Part shown: positions 7,573 through 16,655 of the stretch, in pieces
Numbering within the stretch: the first letter of the stretch is position 1
Layout: every line of letters begins with the position of its first letter
Source of the DNA: an uncultured Clostridia bacterium
Lineage (GTDB): Bacteria > Bacillota > Clostridia > Oscillospirales > Ruminococcaceae
NCBI GenBank assembly: GCA_945876755.1
Contig: CAMCPM010000005.1
Span: 62,001 to 126,000, forward strand
Length of the DNA stretch: 64,000 bases
Reading direction: 5' to 3'
Notes under the pieces: model-generated
What the model was told of the DNA's origin: nothing
Database searches by the model: none
The model's input: only the letters and a program-made list of their open reading frames with translations
Made by a program: the position numbers and the translations under genes

Positions 7573-8454
7573 ATGGCTACATATGAAAACGCAATTGAAA
7601 TTTCAGGCGTTACGAAAAAATACAGCGGCTTTACGCTGGATAACATCAGCTTCAATGTGCCGAAAGGCTCAATTATGGGATTTATCGGTCAGAACGGCGC
7701 AGGAAAAACCACAACGATCCGCAGTCTGCTGAACATCATAAACATTGACGGGGGAGAAATAAAGCTGCTCGGTCTGGATCATCTTCAGAACGAACAAGAG
7801 ATCAAGGAACGAATTTCCGTTGTTTTTGATGAATTGCCGTTTCACGATGTTTTCAATGCAAAGGATATGGCACGTATATTTGAGGGAATTTATCCGCAGT
7901 GGGATAACGCTGTTTATGCTCAGTATTTAGAGCGTTTTGGACTTCCGATGAAAAAGAAGATCGGCGAGTTTTCAAAGGGTATGAAAATGAAGCTTCAGAT
8001 AGCCTGCGCCCTTTCTCACAATGCCGAGCTGCTTGTAATGGACGAGGCTACCACGGGTCTTGACCCTGTTGTGCGTGATGAAATTCTGCACATTTTTATG
8101 GAGTATCTTCAGGACGGCGAGCGGTCTATTCTTATGTCCTCGCATATTACCTCCGACCTTGAAAAGATCGCAGACAGCGTTACCTTCATTGACAAAGGCA
8201 GACTGCTGATCTCGGGATATAAAGATGATATCCTCGAATCCCACGGTATTCTAAAATGCGATAAATCGGAGCTTGGAAACATTGACACGGAAGATATTGT
8301 AAGCGTTCGTATGAATACCTACGGTGCAGAGGTCATGCTCTGCACCAGACAGTCTGCGCCTTACAAATACACCGGCGCCATCATCGACCCCGCAAGCCTT
8401 GACGACATTATGCTTTACTACGTTCACAAGGACGAAAGGGAGTGGACCTTATGA
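7573..8454 (+). CDS. ABC transporter ATP-binding protein
   Basis: 293 residues, with Walker A GQNGAGKTTTIRSL (about 40), a variant signature FSKGMKMKLQ (about 136), Walker B LLVMDEATTGLDP (about 155) and a switch histidine in MSSHITSDLEK. This composition is typical of YtrB/NatA-type exporters. ATG 7573 is 7 nt after AAGGAG; the ATG at 7567 is too close. It overlaps the permease gene by 4 bp (ATGA), indicating translational coupling. With the GntR regulator and the trailing CPBP protein it forms a unit that probably exports, or protects from, a peptide or antibiotic; the substrate is unknown. Confidence 0.92.
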   Translation: MATYENAIEISGVTKKYSGFTLDNISFNVPKGSIMGFIGQNGAGKTTTIRSLLNIINIDGGEIKLLGLDHLQNEQEIKERISVVFDELPFHDVFNAKDMARIFEGIYPQWDNAVYAQYLERFGLPMKKKIGEFSKGMKMKLQIACALSHNAELLVMDEATTGLDPVVRDEILHIFMEYLQDGERSILMSSHITSDLEKIADSVTFIDKGRLLISGYKDDILESHGILKCDKSELGNIDTEDIVSVRMNTYGAEVMLCTRQSAPYKYTGAIIDPASLDDIMLYYVHKDEREWTL

Positions 8455-10130
8455 CAAAAATCCGTTCGCTGATTTTTCGGGAATTTAAAGCATGTCAAAA
8501 GCTATACATAATAAGATTTCTGGTCTTATTTGCATTTTTTGCTTTTGCCATTGTTGGAACATTTTTATTTACTCATCTTTTTGAGGAAATGCCCGAAAAA
8601 GAAAATATGGTAAAATCATTTACCGAAATGTTTTCTATGCTTGTCATACTCTATTCAACGTTGGTTTTTGCGGAGGATAATACTTTCAAAAGTGACCTGA
8701 ACAGCGGTTGGAACAATTATTCCTATGCTCTGCCTATATCGGCTTCCGAGCGTGCGGCAGTAAAACTCATACGCTTTATTAGTACACTCGGCATTTCTGT
8801 ACTGCTTGGCATGGTTTTTGTTGTCATTATCAACAAGATCGCAGGTACACAATTTCAGATCGCATATGTAATCATACAATTTATTTTTCTGGACTTATTA
8901 CTGTTTTCAAAAATTATCATCGACTTTTTTGTGCTTCGTGCAAGAAATACCGATGAATACAAGAAAATGCAGGATAAGGGCGGCTTGACCTGCTTAGCTT
9001 CCATAGTATGTTTTGCCTTAGTAATACTGAAATGCGTCGGTTTTGATTTTGCGGCTCTGCTAAATTCAGACAGCACCAAACCTTTGTCTTTTGGTATTTT
9101 ATCAATGCTGACAGGCGAAATGCTGTTGTGGCTCATACCCCTTACTCTTGTTCTTTTAGCTGTTTATTTTGCTGTTGTTTATCATCATTTGCAGTATGCC
9201 TATCCAAGAGAAACGCTTATCAAATCAAATTCGCCCCGTTCAAACGAGCATACTCACGCGGCTGAATTTGATACGCTGCACAATGAGCAGCGTGTCCCTG
9301 GCGGCGCAAAAATAAAAAAAACAACTGTCAAGGCAGAAAAAGCAATAGACCTTGCCGCACCGCACTGCGAGCCTGTGGGCTTTCTTTACAAGGAACTCAG
9401 ACAGAATATGAAAAGTATCTGTGCTGTAATACTTCTTCCGTTTTTTATACTGATTTTTGTAACAGCATGTATTGCTATTGTTTCACTGAGCGAGGAATAC
9501 GGCGGTGATGGCTGGATAATCAAAACGCTGACATCCGACGTTATCCGTATTGTGTCCATCGCTCTTGGATTTTTTAGCGTCAGCGGCTTGCTGCTCAGCG
9601 TTTTTCACGGCGATGACAAAAAGCTTTGGGCATATTTTACAGCCTCTGCACCAATGGGGGTAAATAAGTTCCTGTACACAAAATATGTGCTGTCCTTTGC
9701 TATGTGCGGACTTTATTTCGTTTCAAGCTATGTTGCCGAAACTCTTCTTGCTACGGTCAGCTGGTTTGCCCTTGGAGAAGAAATTATGAGCTTTACAAGT
9801 ATATTTATCATAATTTTCTTTGCGCTTATTCTTCAGAATTCCTTTTCAATTCCGATGATGCTTCGTTTCGGCGAAAAGAAGGGCAGTATCATAAATCTTA
9901 TCATAATACTTTGTCTTGCCATAGCGGCAATATTGGTACTGTCGTTTATTCCCAGAGAAATTCAGGATAAGGTATTCGCATGGCTGGCAAACTTCATGAC
10001 AGGCGACCATAGTGACCTTACAATGCTTCTGCTCGGAATATTCCCCGGTTTCTCTGTGGGAGCATATATTTTGTCCTACAAGGTATCCTGCAAGATATTT
10101 ATGAAGGGAGTGAACGAGTATGACAAATAA
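8451..10130 (+). CDS. ABC transporter permease, ABC-2 like, two membrane halves
   Basis: 559-residue membrane protein with about six hydrophobic segments in each half and a hydrophilic loop in the middle (about residues 258-318, containing Lys/Glu-rich sequence). The length is roughly twice a single ABC-2 permease, so one chain could form the full membrane channel for the preceding ATPase. The ATG at 8451 follows AAAGGGAG and overlaps the ATPase stop; the in-frame GTG at 8442 overlaps the ribosome binding site. Its end overlaps the start of the CPBP gene, consistent with one operon. Confidence 0.82.
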   Translation: MTKIRSLIFREFKACQKLYIIRFLVLFAFFAFAIVGTFLFTHLFEEMPEKENMVKSFTEMFSMLVILYSTLVFAEDNTFKSDLNSGWNNYSYALPISASERAAVKLIRFISTLGISVLLGMVFVVIINKIAGTQFQIAYVIIQFIFLDLLLFSKIIIDFFVLRARNTDEYKKMQDKGGLTCLASIVCFALVILKCVGFDFAALLNSDSTKPLSFGILSMLTGEMLLWLIPLTLVLLAVYFAVVYHHLQYAYPRETLIKSNSPRSNEHTHAAEFDTLHNEQRVPGGAKIKKTTVKAEKAIDLAAPHCEPVGFLYKELRQNMKSICAVILLPFFILIFVTACIAIVSLSEEYGGDGWIIKTLTSDVIRIVSIALGFFSVSGLLLSVFHGDDKKLWAYFTASAPMGVNKFLYTKYVLSFAMCGLYFVSSYVAETLLATVSWFALGEEIMSFTSIFIIIFFALILQNSFSIPMMLRFGEKKGSIINLIIILCLAIAAILVLSFIPREIQDKVFAWLANFMTGDHSDLTMLLLGIFPGFSVGAYILSYKVSCKIFMKGVNEYDK

Positions 10131-10989
10131 AAAGCTTGAAGCAAAAAGACTCATCATCTTTCTTCTGCTGGCATTCGGCATTTCGTGGGTCCCTGCAATT
10201 ATAATGAACTGCGTTTTCGGCTATCACGAATGGTTTGAAACCTACAAAATGCCTTTTTTTGCTCTTATTGTACTCTTCGGGCCTGCTCTTGCCAACATCA
10301 TCACCCGTAAACTCACACATGAGGGCTGGCATAACAGTATGCTGCACCTGAAATTAAAGGGAAATATAAAATACTACCTGATCGCAGTATTCTCAGTAGT
10401 TGCTATGGGCATTGCCGAGGGCGTTCTCGCAACAATTATATACGGCAATGCCGATTTTTCCGATATAGGCGGAGGTATGAACGGTATGCAGATCATCGGA
10501 AATGTGCTGCTGACTCTTTCTGTTATTCCGCTTATGGCTTTCAACACCTTTGGCGAGGAATTCGGCTGGCGAGGATATATGAACCGGAAAATGGAGCCGC
10601 TGCTGGGCACGGTAGGCACTGTTGTAGTTGGAGGTATCATCTGGGGACTCTGGCACGCAGAGCTGACAGTCGTCGGACATAACTTCGGCACAGATTACGA
10701 TGGCTATCCCTATCTCGGTATACTGGCTATGTGTATCAACTGTACCTTCTTGGGTATGGGACTTATGTGGCTCACAAAAAAGACCGGCTCAATATATCCT
10801 GCCGCAATTATGCACGCTGCAAACAATTTCGGCGGAAAAGCCATCGGACAGCTTTTTATAATCGGTATACCCGAGGATCATTCACCGGCTATTACCGATG
10901 ATCTGATTGTCTCGATCCCGAGCTTTATGCTCGGTCTGGTGTTCCTTATACTTATGCTTCGTGACAGTAAGAATGAAAAGAAAATATAA
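10120..10989 (+). CDS. CPBP-family intramembrane metalloprotease / immunity-type protein
   Basis: 289-residue polytopic protein with the CPBP motifs EEFGWRGYM (about 147), IIWGLWHAE (about 170) and HAANNFG (about 233), predicted zinc-binding residues in membrane helices. The ATG at 10120 overlaps the stop of the permease gene and is preceded by AAGGGAG, so it is the last gene of the gntR-ABC operon. CPBP proteins attached to bacteriocin or peptide exporters often give self-protection or process the peptide; here no bacteriocin precursor gene is visible, so only a resistance or stress role is inferred. Confidence 0.87.
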   Translation: MTNKKLEAKRLIIFLLLAFGISWVPAIIMNCVFGYHEWFETYKMPFFALIVLFGPALANIITRKLTHEGWHNSMLHLKLKGNIKYYLIAVFSVVAMGIAEGVLATIIYGNADFSDIGGGMNGMQIIGNVLLTLSVIPLMAFNTFGEEFGWRGYMNRKMEPLLGTVGTVVVGGIIWGLWHAELTVVGHNFGTDYDGYPYLGILAMCINCTFLGMGLMWLTKKTGSIYPAAIMHAANNFGGKAIGQLFIIGIPEDHSPAITDDLIVSIPSFMLGLVFLILMLRDSKNEKKI

Positions 10990-11298
10990 TCCTGTTTTCT
11001 ATCCTTTTATTATATCATAAAAAGAACCGCAAAGCGATTCCTTAAATAGATAAACAGTCTTATTCATATCCCTTAAGCTAATTGAAAAGGGCGGAGTTTA
11101 CAAGTCCCTCTAGGCAGCTCAGGCAGAGTATTATAAGGATACGGCCAGGGAGCTGTTTGCGTAAAGGTATAAAAATGCACATCAATCTGTGCAAAATTAA
11201 CAGATTGATGTGCTGTTTATTTGATCCGCTGTATTTGTCATTAACGTGATTGTGAAAACTTCTTTATAGGTACTTCCATAAAGGGCGTCTTTTTAATT
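10990..11298. other. Intergenic region between convergent ABC operons
   Basis: About 310 bp with no convincing gene. It contains a strong hairpin at 11177-11213 (entered separately) and a stretch at 11088-11153 that reads KGGVYKSL, stop, AAQAEYYKDTARELFA, stop; this may be a decayed gene end but is too short to assign. Confidence 0.5.
11171..11213 (-). terminator. Terminator of the TetR-ABC operon (minus strand)
   Basis: A perfect 14-bp stem (11177-11190 with 11200-11213). On the minus strand it is followed by ATTTTT (11176-11171), so it best serves the minus-strand permease gene; weak Ts on the plus side allow some bidirectional use. Confidence 0.75.
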
Positions 11299-12087
11299 TT
11301 ATGAAGCTATATCTTTTTTAGTGTATTTCAAGTATGCGATCAAAATTCCTGCCAGAGAAAATACCGCTCCGATAACAATAAGATCTGTTTCAAGCTTTGA
11401 TTCGTAAATGATATTGCTCGCCTCAGAATAAGCGTAAGGCGTAATGTACTTCAAAAATTCCGCCTTATCGCTGATATTGCAGACAATATTCATAAAGTAA
11501 AACGCAAGAGCAAGTCCCAGACCGATGCCTATGCTTCCGCGCTTTATAAACGCTGAAATACCAAAGCATACACAGGAAATTTCAAGCTGCATGAGCAGAT
11601 ATGCTGTGTGCAGAAGAATGAATTCCTTCATTTGGAATTCTTCACCGATAGCTGCAGCGGAAATCAGACTTACCGCAACAACAAAAATATTCATAATGAT
11701 GACTTGTGTAACAACAGACAGCAGCTTCTGTGTTATCACAGAAAAGCGGCTTATCGGATGGGTCAGCAGGAACTCGGCTGTGCGTTCCTTTTCCTCGTTT
11801 GCAAGAACGGATATTCCGGCAAGTGCCGCAAAAAAACCGCCGCCCAATCCGAGGATATTTCCGCACTCTATTCCGTAAAAGCCCATCAGCTCGCCGAAAC
11901 TTAATTTGTCCATTCCAAATGCTGCGGTAAATCCGCCCATGTTTGCAAATATGCTGCTTACACTGTCCATTTCATTTTTCATTTCGGGAAACATGAATAT
12001 ACATATCAGCGTCATAAAGGCAATGGAGCAAGTCCATATTATTAATGCTTTTGCCGATTGTTTCATCTCTTTTATGTATACAGTCAT
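11299..12087 (-). CDS. ABC-2 type transporter permease
   Basis: 262 residues with six hydrophobic segments and a cytoplasmic loop NEEKERTAEFLLTHPISR, a pattern common to ABC-2 permeases of NatB/BcrB type. Its ATG overlaps the stop of the ATPase gene by 4 bp. It is the last gene of a three-gene minus-strand operon (tetR, ATPase, permease). The substrate is likely a small amphipathic compound or peptide exported under TetR control, but this is inference. Confidence 0.88.
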   Translation of the reverse strand: MTVYIKEMKQSAKALIIWTCSIAFMTLICIFMFPEMKNEMDSVSSIFANMGGFTAAFGMDKLSFGELMGFYGIECGNILGLGGGFFAALAGISVLANEEKERTAEFLLTHPISRFSVITQKLLSVVTQVIIMNIFVVAVSLISAAAIGEEFQMKEFILLHTAYLLMQLEISCVCFGISAFIKRGSIGIGLGLALAFYFMNIVCNISDKAEFLKYITPYAYSEASNIIYESKLETDLIVIGAVFSLAGILIAYLKYTKKDIAS

Positions 12088-12965
12088 TTGCTTTCGCCGC
12101 CTTTCTCATAATAGTGCATAAATATCTCATCAAGATCAGGCTCGGTAATTGTCATATCATAAATCGGCAGTGAGTTTGCAGTTTCAAGTAACCGCTTTAT
12201 ATCGCCGTTGTAAAGGAAGGATACGCTTTCCGCATCTGCTTCAACCGACTTTGCCGAAAGATTTTCCGGAACAACATTTACACCATGGAGCGTGACTCGT
12301 TTTGCACTTGTTTTTGAAAGATTTTCCACACTGTCAAGAGCGATAAGCCTGCCCTCCTTGATAATTGCCGCACGGGAGCAGTTTTTCTGTATCTCGAAAA
12401 GAACGTGAGAAGAAAGAAAAATAGTTGCACCGTCGTTGTGGCGTTCTTTCAGAATGTCGAAAAATTCCTTCTGCATAAGCGGATCAAGACCGCTTGTAGG
12501 CTCGTCAAGAATACAAAGTTTCGGCTTGTGCTGCAATGCACAAACGATGGAAACCTTTTTTCTGTTTCCGAGAGAAAGCTCATCAACACGTTTTCCCGTG
12601 TCAAGTGCAAGCCTGTCACATAATTTTTTCGCTTCGTCAGAGCAGTCGGTTTTCCGCATTTTTGCAGATAGCGAAATAATATCCCTGACCTTCATACCAT
12701 TATAAAATGTTGCTTCCGATGGTATATATCCGATATCGGAAAGTATCTCCGTTTTCTGACTGACTATATCTTTCCCGAAAATTTCTGCCTCTCCGGAAGT
12801 GGGATATATCAGTCCGAGAAGCGTTCTGATAGTGGTTGATTTGCCTGCACCGTTAGGTCCGATGAAACCGAAGAATTCACCTTCGTCAACATTAAGGTCA
12901 AGCTCGATCACTCCACGGCTTTTGCCGTAATATTTAGTTAGTTTTTTTGTTTCGATAATGCTCAT
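12084..12965 (-). CDS. ABC transporter ATP-binding protein
   Basis: 293-residue ATPase with Walker A GPNGAGKSTTIRTLLG (about 35), signature LSLGNRKK (about 133), Walker B LCILDEPTSGLDP (about 153) and H-loop SSHVLFE. The C-terminal roughly 80 residues form the extra domain seen in BcrA/CcmA-type exporters. It lies 4 bp downstream of the TetR-type gene and overlaps the permease by 4 bp. This operon converges on the gntR-ABC operon, so two separately regulated peptide/drug-type exporters sit tail to tail. Confidence 0.93.
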   Translation of the reverse strand: MSIIETKKLTKYYGKSRGVIELDLNVDEGEFFGFIGPNGAGKSTTIRTLLGLIYPTSGEAEIFGKDIVSQKTEILSDIGYIPSEATFYNGMKVRDIISLSAKMRKTDCSDEAKKLCDRLALDTGKRVDELSLGNRKKVSIVCALQHKPKLCILDEPTSGLDPLMQKEFFDILKERHNDGATIFLSSHVLFEIQKNCSRAAIIKEGRLIALDSVENLSKTSAKRVTLHGVNVVPENLSAKSVEADAESVSFLYNGDIKRLLETANSLPIYDMTITEPDLDEIFMHYYEKGGESK

Positions 12966-12969
12966 ATTA

Positions 12970-13581
12970 TCAGTCCTTTCGCATATAAATTTTCTTCCAG
13001 AAGTCTATCATTCTAATAAAATCCTTTTCAACTTCGTCAACGTTCAAGCGTCCCTGCTGTGATTTTTCCCAGAGATAACCTTCTGAGGCAAGGTACATAT
13101 CCATATACATCATCTGCAGATCAATGCCCTCAACGAACTTTTCGGGGTCTATTTTCAGGAACCTTGAATTGGCGTCAAATGAAGCTATGCGGCCGATTAT
13201 TTTCTGAATATCGCCGTAGACCTCAGGGTCGGTTTCATAATAAGCTTTAAGGGTGAAAATGGTAAGATCCGGATATTTTCTCATAAGAGAAACCTTTGCC
13301 TTTAAGCCTCTGTGCATAATTTCAAAAATATCCTCTTCCTTGTTGCAGCCAAACTCGTAAAGACATTTATATGTAGTTTCAGCCGCATTTTTAATCAGAA
13401 ACAGGTACAGCTCGCGCTTATTGCGGAAATAGTGGAACAAAAGTGATTTGCTTATTCCTGCTTCCGCAGCGATCTCGCTAACGGGACTTTTCTTATAGCT
13501 GTTCTGCGAGAATACACGGTAGCCGGCATTTATTATTGCAAGCTGCTTTTCTTCCGGCAGGGAGAAGAATTTCTCATTCAT
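12970..13581 (-). CDS. TetR-family transcriptional regulator
   Basis: 203 residues: the N-terminal TetR helix-turn-helix (about 10-55; SPVSEIAAEAGISKSLLFHYFRNKRELY) and a variable ligand-binding domain. The start is set by AGGAGG six nt before the ATG at 13581-13579; a longer frame to 13608 ignores that site and runs through the operator. It presumably represses the three-gene exporter operon, which it heads, through the inverted repeat at 13601-13632, and is released by the exported compound. Confidence 0.92.
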   Translation of the reverse strand: MNEKFFSLPEEKQLAIINAGYRVFSQNSYKKSPVSEIAAEAGISKSLLFHYFRNKRELYLFLIKNAAETTYKCLYEFGCNKEEDIFEIMHRGLKAKVSLMRKYPDLTIFTLKAYYETDPEVYGDIQKIIGRIASFDANSRFLKIDPEKFVEGIDLQMMYMDMYLASEGYLWEKSQQGRLNVDEVEKDFIRMIDFWKKIYMRKD

Positions 13582-13600
13582 AAGATACCTCCTGACTGTA

Positions 13601-13641
13601 TCGGTCAATGTTATTATAATACCGTTGACCGATTTTGAGAA
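13601..13641 (-). promoter_or_regulatory. TetR operon promoter with inverted-repeat operator
   Basis: On the minus strand TTCTCA (13641-13636), 17-nt spacer and TATAAT (13618-13613). TCGGTCAA (13601-13608) and TTGACCGA (13625-13632) are perfect inverted half sites on each side of the -10 box, ideal for autorepression by the TetR protein. Confidence 0.72.
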
Positions 13642-13699
13642 GACCTTTTTAAAAAATTTTCTGCTTTATTTCAAATAATTAAACTTTGAAGCAAGGTTA

Positions 13700-13929
13700 G
13701 TCACCCTCCTCGCGAGGGTGTGGATTGAAATTTAGGTTAAATGTCATTTTTATCACTCCTTTCAGTCACCCTCCACGTGAGGGTGTGGATTGAAATTCAA
13801 GGATAGAACAGGTGTACATAGCAAGGGTGCAGGTCACCCTCCACGTGAGGGTGTGGATTGAAATTGATTGTATCGGCTGCTTGCCTCAATATGTGCCGTC
13901 ACCCTCCACGTGATGGTGTGGATTAAAAT
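13700..13929 (+). CRISPR. Short type I-C-like CRISPR array, 4 repeats, 3 spacers
   Basis: Four 32-nt repeats at 13700-13731, 13765-13796, 13833-13864 and 13898-13929, separated by spacers of 33, 36 and 33 nt. Each starts GTCACCCTCC, can form the stem ACCCTC/GAGGGT and ends GTGGATTGAAAT, the 3' handle typical of subtype I-C repeats. Repeat 1 differs in the loop (TCGC for ACGT); repeat 4 carries two changes (one breaking the stem, one in the handle), as expected at the leader-distal end. Transcription is therefore probably left to right with the leader in 13633-13699. No cas gene is in the window; the array may be orphan, a relic, or served by Cas proteins elsewhere. Confidence 0.93.
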
Positions 13930-13950
13930 TTTTTTATCATTATAAATAAA

Positions 13951-13994
13951 AAATACCGCAGATACGGAAAACCACTCCCATATCTGCGGTATTT
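13951..13994 (-). terminator. Terminator of the glg operon
   Basis: A perfect 14-bp stem (13951-13964 with 13981-13994). On the minus strand it is followed by TTTTTTATTT, 3' of glgA. Confidence 0.88.
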
Positions 13995-14015
13995 GCAATT
14001 TAATTAAGCGAATAT

Positions 14016-15437
14016 TTATTTGTTTCCGACAAGCTCTCTGTAAAGTCCCATGTAAAGCTCTGCGGAAGTGTCCCAGCTGTAATCATTCTTCATAGCTGCG
14101 ATAACAAGGTTCTTCCATGCTTCCTTGTTCCAGTAAAGGTCTTTAGCACGGCGTACAGCGTCCAGCATATCGTGAGCGTTGTATGTCTTAAAGGTAAAGC
14201 CGTTGCCGTTTTCGCCGCCTGCGTCACGGATACTGTCACGAAGACCGCCTGTTTCACGGACAATAGGAATAGTACCATAACGGAGAGATATCATCTGTGC
14301 AAGACCGCATGGCTCGCTCTGAGACGGCATAAGGAACATATCAGCCGATGAGTATATCCTGCGGGCAAGGTCAGGTAAAAATCCGATAGTTGCGCTTACC
14401 TTGTCGGGATGACGCCATGCCATTTCCTTGAAGAAATCCTCGTATATCTTTTCGCCCGAACCGAGAATTGCAAACTTGCAGCCAAGATTGAGCATATCCT
14501 CGAAAACATATTTGATAAGGTCGATACCCTTGTGTGAAACAAATCTTGTTATAATACCGATAACAGGCTCGTCACCCTCCTGAAGATGCAGCTCATTAAG
14601 AAGCGCAGCCTTGCATTCTGCCTTGCCCTTGAGGTTCTTCACGGAGAAATTCTTTGTAAGCAGAGGGTCCTTTTCGGGGTTGAAGGTCTCAACGTCAATA
14701 CCGTTAAGGAAGCCGCAAAGCTTGTACTGCTTATTAACAAGCGCTCTGTCAAGACCGTGTGAATACCACGGGTCAAGGATCTCCCAAGCATAACTTGGAG
14801 AAACGGTAGTTATCTTGTCGGCAGTTTCAAAAGCACCCTTCATAAGGTTCACGCAGCCGTCATATTCAAGCAGCTTGGTGTGGTACATAGGAATACCAAG
14901 AACCTCGTTAAGGACTTCCATACCATACTTGCCCTGATACTGAATATTATGGATGGTAAATACGGTTTTGATGTTGTCATAGCCGTACTGATACTTGTAG
15001 AATACGTTGTAATAAACGGGAACAAGCGCAGTCTGCCAGTCGTTGCAGTTGATGATATCGGGCTTCCAGCCGATGTGCTTCAGCATCTCCATGATAGCTC
15101 TTGAGAGGAAAACAAATCTCTCGCAGTCGTCATAGAAGCCATAAAGACCGTCTCTTCCGAAGTAATATTCATTATCGAGCAGATAATATGTAACGCCGTT
15201 AACAACGCCCTTGAAAACGCCACAGTATTGCTTTCTCCAGCCTACATCAACAGTAAAGTTTGTGATGAATTCAAGCGCCGAGCGAAGCTCATGCTTGCAG
15301 TTTTTATAAAGCGGAAGAACAACGCGGCAATCCTGACCTGCCTTGTTCAGCGCACGGGGAAGAGAACCGGCAACGTCTGCCAGTCCGCCCGAAGCGGCAT
15401 AGGGAACAGCCTCTGAAGCAGCATATAAAATATTCAT
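14016..15437 (-). CDS. glgA: Glycogen synthase (GT5)
   Basis: 473-residue cytoplasmic ADP-glucose:alpha-1,4-glucan glucosyltransferase. The N-terminal ADP-glucose motif appears as ASGGLADVAGSLPRAL (Lys of the usual KTGGL replaced by Ala-Ser; residues about 14-29). The C-terminal GT-B half has the nucleotide-binding LMPSQSEPCGLAQM and GTIPIVRETGGLRDSI. It is the last gene of glgB-glgC-glgD-glgA, 77 bp after glgD with its own ribosome binding site (AAAGGA). Acts on ADP-glucose made by GlgC/GlgD and before branching by GlgB. Confidence 0.95.
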   Translation of the reverse strand: MNILYAASEAVPYAASGGLADVAGSLPRALNKAGQDCRVVLPLYKNCKHELRSALEFITNFTVDVGWRKQYCGVFKGVVNGVTYYLLDNEYYFGRDGLYGFYDDCERFVFLSRAIMEMLKHIGWKPDIINCNDWQTALVPVYYNVFYKYQYGYDNIKTVFTIHNIQYQGKYGMEVLNEVLGIPMYHTKLLEYDGCVNLMKGAFETADKITTVSPSYAWEILDPWYSHGLDRALVNKQYKLCGFLNGIDVETFNPEKDPLLTKNFSVKNLKGKAECKAALLNELHLQEGDEPVIGIITRFVSHKGIDLIKYVFEDMLNLGCKFAILGSGEKIYEDFFKEMAWRHPDKVSATIGFLPDLARRIYSSADMFLMPSQSEPCGLAQMISLRYGTIPIVRETGGLRDSIRDAGGENGNGFTFKTYNAHDMLDAVRRAKDLYWNKEAWKNLVIAAMKNDYSWDTSAELYMGLYRELVGNK

Positions 15438-15514
15438 ATCAGTAACATTTCCTTTCAGTTTTATTGTAACATCACACGGAATGCCGCAGCGTCAACTGCG
15501 GCAGCCGGAGAAAA

Positions 15515-16639
15515 TCAGATAACAGCGCCCTTGCCAAGGTAAAGAGGATAATTCTGCGAACCGGTAAGCAGTCTCATATCACTGATCTTAACATTCTTGT
15601 CAGTGATAACATAATTGATATCGCACTTGCTGCCGATGTTTGTATCCTGCATAAGGATAGCGTTCTTAACAACAGCACCCTTGCCTACCTTTACGCCGCG
15701 GAAAAGCACGCAGTTTTCCACAGTACCCTCAATGATACAGCCGTCGCCGATAAGAGAGTTCTTAACACAAGCGCCGATTCCAAACTTAGCAGGAGGATTA
15801 TCCCGTACCTTTGTGTAAATAGGTCTGTTTTCAAGGAACAGCTTGGAGCGGTTCTCAGTATTCAGCAGCGACATATTAGCCTTGTAGAAGGATTCCATTG
15901 AAGTGATCTTGCTGAAGAAACCGTCGTGACGGTAAGCCATGATTTTATACTCATGAGTTCTTCCCTGAAGAATAGCCTGTTCAAAGCTGTAAAGGCTCTT
16001 TGAAGCGGCTTCAAGAACGATATTCTTGAGGAACTCCTTTGAAAGAACAAACATATTGAGCGAAAGATTGCAGGCACCGCTGATATGGGGATTGAGAAGA
16101 ACGTCAACAACTCTTCCGTCATCGTTGATTCCGAAAACGGTTGCGTGCTGAGCCTGCTCAGAGGAAAGAACATCCTTTGCATAAACAGCGGTAATGTCAG
16201 CTCCGGTCTCAATGTGAGCTTCAACGACCTTTGCAAAATCAATGCTTGCAACAACGTCGCAGTCTGAAAGAACTACGTAGTCGGCAGGCGAAGTCTTGAT
16301 GAAATCCCATACTCCGTAAAGAGCCTCAAGTCTGCCTCTGTACATACCGCTCTGCACATGGCTGAAAGGAGGAAGAAGGTGAAGTCCGCCGATTTTTCTT
16401 GACAGATCCCACTCACGTCCGCTTCCGAGGTGGTCGAGAAGCGACTGGTAATTAGACTTTGTAATAACTCCGACCTCATCAATTCCGCTGTTCACCATGT
16501 TGGAAAGAGGAAAGTCGATAAGACGGTAACGTCCGCCGAAAAGCACCGAACCCATAGTTCTTTCCTTGGTCAGATCGGGAATAGTGCTGTCGTGCATATT
16601 GGAAAAAATCAAACCTAAAATATTTCTGTTACTGCTCAT
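15515..16639 (-). CDS. glgD: GlgD, regulatory subunit-like glucose-1-phosphate adenylyltransferase
   Basis: 374-residue paralogue of GlgC. The N-terminus lacks the catalytic GGxGxRL loop (it reads LIFSNMHDSTIP) but keeps GGRYRLIDFPLSNMVNSGID and a C-terminal left-handed beta-helix domain. In Gram-positive bacteria GlgD associates with GlgC to form the full ADP-glucose pyrophosphorylase, raising activity. It lies 16 bp downstream of glgC with a strong GAGGAGG site, consistent with co-production of the two subunits. Confidence 0.94.
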   Translation of the reverse strand: MSSNRNILGLIFSNMHDSTIPDLTKERTMGSVLFGGRYRLIDFPLSNMVNSGIDEVGVITKSNYQSLLDHLGSGREWDLSRKIGGLHLLPPFSHVQSGMYRGRLEALYGVWDFIKTSPADYVVLSDCDVVASIDFAKVVEAHIETGADITAVYAKDVLSSEQAQHATVFGINDDGRVVDVLLNPHISGACNLSLNMFVLSKEFLKNIVLEAASKSLYSFEQAILQGRTHEYKIMAYRHDGFFSKITSMESFYKANMSLLNTENRSKLFLENRPIYTKVRDNPPAKFGIGACVKNSLIGDGCIIEGTVENCVLFRGVKVGKGAVVKNAILMQDTNIGSKCDINYVITDKNVKISDMRLLTGSQNYPLYLGKGAVI

Positions 16640-16655
16640 AATTCAGTTCCTCCTC

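Noticed and set aside
10120..10989. Bacteriocin biosynthesis locus around the CPBP gene
   Set aside because: No precursor peptide with a double-glycine leader and no modification enzyme is seen; only a resistance/export role is supported.
11088..11153. A short frame reading AAQAEYYKDTARELFA after a stop, in the gap between the ABC operons
   Set aside because: Too short, broken by a stop, no start or ribosome binding site; could be a decayed gene end but no family can be named.
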